NCBI GenBank assembly: GCA_004794655.1
Contig: SMMW01000046.1
Coordinates: 904,001-968,000, forward strand
Length of the DNA: 64,000 nt
Direction: 5' to 3'
DNA from: Marisa cornuarietis
Taxonomy: Eukaryota > Mollusca > Gastropoda > Architaenioglossa > Ampullariidae
Shown: piece after piece, positions 62,168-64,000 of the stretch
How the letters are laid out: every line of letters begins with the position of its first letter
Numbering within the stretch: position 1 is the first letter of the stretch
Position numbers and translations under genes: made by a program
Notes under the pieces: model-generated
Told to the model about the DNA's origin: nothing
Database searches by the model: none
Seen by the model: the letters and a program-made list of their open reading frames with translations, nothing else

Positions 62168-63240
62168 TGAGGAAGAGCAATACATGGAACCAAACAAAGA
62201 AACACAATACACCACCACGGTACACGTGGCAGGACCCCTAAACACTGGCAACAAACGGCAGCAGCACCAGCAGCAGCAGGAGGAAAGAGGGCAGCAGCAC
62301 TGTAACGACCCATGCAAACTCGGCAGATCAACAATGGATAAAGAGGGCACAAATACAATACACCACCCATGCAGACTTGGAAAACCTAAACACCAACAAA
62401 AATAGAGGGCACGCACAGAAGTGAAACCACGCATCAGGCACCACAAAACAGCAACCCTTTCCCCACACTCCCCAAAGACCCCATCCCCCACAGTGCGAAA
62501 TCACCGAGAGGTGGAAGCACTTTCCCTTTCAAAGTCAACAACAACAACAACAACTCTACCTTAAGAAAGGTCTTACTTTCGTTTGGGTTGTTCGTCTGGT
62601 GTAAAATCATCGGAAGCCCATGCCTCTGCCTCACGTCAGTGGTCCTCTGGAAAGTACGGATATCGTCTGTAGGATATCGCACCACGCAAGTCAGTCATTC
62701 AGCCTCGCTGTATCGGATGCTCCTCCCCACCTTGGAGATACGCGGACATCCTTTCACTCGTCTTTGCCGAACACCAGGCCGTCTATAGTCAGTTCCAGCC
62801 GTCAAAACCCGTAGTTTCCCACAGCCTTCCTCGCTCTCGGCGTAGTCCCTCAGTCTACGTCAGAAAATATCTCAGACGCCTGCCTCCTAATTCAGCAAAT
62901 GTTCTCTCTGTACTGTGCCGGTAGTAGAACCACAGCCCTCGACTTGAATACCAGTAAGTACTGTGACAACTCTTGTCACTAAACAGCGATATAATTAGCT
63001 CTCTCTAGCACCTCACGTCGACATACACTATGACGACTGGTAGGCCTGAATGAAGACTGAACACCCGTCAGTGACAGCACACAGCAGCAACACACCAAGA
63101 TTGCCGGAATATCGAATAACCAATATCGAGAATTATCCCACTTGCTATGGTCGGGTCTAACATACCCACCCTTGTTCACGTCGCCAAAAGGTGAGCTCAG
63201 CCCGCACCGCACATAAAATACTAAATAAACTGAAACTTCA
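62168..63240. other. Spacer after the LINE
   Basis: Contains CAG/GCAGCA-rich and CAACAA microsatellites (62260-62300, 62534-62556). Open frames here are low-complexity or short and match no family. No gene is supported. Confidence 0.5.
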
Positions 63241-63389
63241 AATTTCTCGTGATCCTCGCGTGGCAGCGACAAAACAAAAACACAAAAAAACAAAAAAAAA
63301 AAACAAGACACCCTGCCCACCTGCCCACATGTTACAGCTGTCAGTCTGTCTATTATGATAAACATGTTACAGCTGTCTGTCAGTCTGTC

Positions 63390-63860
63390 TCTACACGCGC
63401 TACCAACACTCTTGTCTGTGTGTTTGTTGTTTCTCGACTTGACTACTGCAACTCCTTGCTGGGAGGCTGCCCCTCATTGAGAGACTCCAGAAAGTACAGA
63501 ACTCCGCTGCACGTCTGGTACTTAGAGCCACGAAAAGGGACCATGTCACTCCTCTCCTTTTTCTACACTGACTACCCGTCTGGTCTCGCATTCAGTACAA
63601 ACTGTCTGTGCTGTGTTTTAATTTCTTTGCAGGCTCCTGTCCTGATTATCTCTCTCAACTTCTCAACTACGCTCTTCGTCTGACGACCGTATCCTAACTG
63701 TTCCTGTCACAAGAACAACAACATACGGTCACAGGACTTTTGGCTACTGTGCAGCAAAACAATGGAACTCTCTCCCTTTCCATATCCGCCACCTTCCTAC
63801 AACTGAATCTTTCAAATCTGCACTGAAAACTCACCTCTTCCTTGAGCATTACTCCTAACA
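63390..63860 (+). mobile_element. CR1/L2-type LINE 3' end
   Basis: Reading across frameshifts the + strand gives VVSRLDYCNSLLGGCP, QKVQNSAARLV (in a shifted frame), KRDHVTPLL, CPDYLSQLLNYALRL and finally AKQWNSLPFHIRHLPTTESF plus KSALKTHLFLEHYS with a stop near 63858. This is the conserved C-terminal end of CR1/L2 reverse transcriptases. Three or more frameshifts show it is inactive. It may continue beyond the window edge only as 3' UTR. Confidence 0.8.
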
Positions 63861-64000
63861 CAGTCCACACAATGCTCGTCCTTCTTACCCTCCCCCCCCT
63901 TCCGCTCTTGCTACTTGTCTCCCCATCTTTCTCTGCAGAATCGCTATATTTTCTATGTTACTGTTACTTGTTGCTTTTTGTGTTTATCCATTTTTGTTTT

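Noticed and set aside
62084..62491. Cysteine/leucine-rich 135-codon frame on the minus strand
   Set aside because: It is the antisense of the LINE tail and of CAG-rich simple repeats; no plausible protein.

Overview
The window is nuclear DNA from an invertebrate animal. Its genes are split into many short exons with GT-AG (rarely GC-AG) introns, and the introns and spacers are full of decayed non-LTR retrotransposons, tRNA-derived SINEs and Tc1/mariner/pogo-type elements. The encoded proteins are very close to human orthologues. A lophotrochozoan, most likely a mollusc, fits the mix of genes and repeats, but that placement is inference. There are no bacterial operons, CRISPR arrays, rRNA genes or functional tRNA genes.

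Layout, all three genes on the + strand. (1) 371-37394: the C-terminal 2,447 residues of the cytoplasmic dynein-1 heavy chain (DYNC1H1), 51 exon positions from the AAA2 P-loop to the stop codon; the 5' half lies upstream of the window. (2) 37395-41450: spacer with a SINE and old repeats, ending in a CpG-rich promoter with two CCAAT boxes. (3) 41609-51200: complete PPP2R3C, the PP2A B''-gamma regulatory subunit, 12 exons, 454 aa, with a mariner element in one intron; the 3' UTR runs to about 52700. (4) About 52700-55856: spacer with a SINE and an antisense reverse-transcriptase fragment. (5) 55869-60114: an intronless copy of GART (GARS-AIRS-GART, purine synthesis) with a frameshift, an A-tail and candidate target-site duplications, read as an mRNA retrocopy. 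(6) 60418-64000: remains of an RNase H-bearing LINE and a CR1/L2-type LINE.

The most interesting feature is in the dynein gene. The exon encoding most of the microtubule-binding domain (helices H1 to H3) is present twice in tandem, at 11954-12149 and 12521-12716. Both copies are open, 196 nt long, phase-matched and properly spliced at both ends, and they differ at 24 of 66 residues. Because 196 is not a multiple of three, using both or neither breaks the frame, so they should be mutually exclusive. This would let the animal make two dynein motors with different microtubule interfaces. TGCATG (Rbfox-type) motifs lie upstream of the first copy and downstream of the second. Two candidate in-frame microexons (15 and 9 nt) occur further downstream in the same gene.
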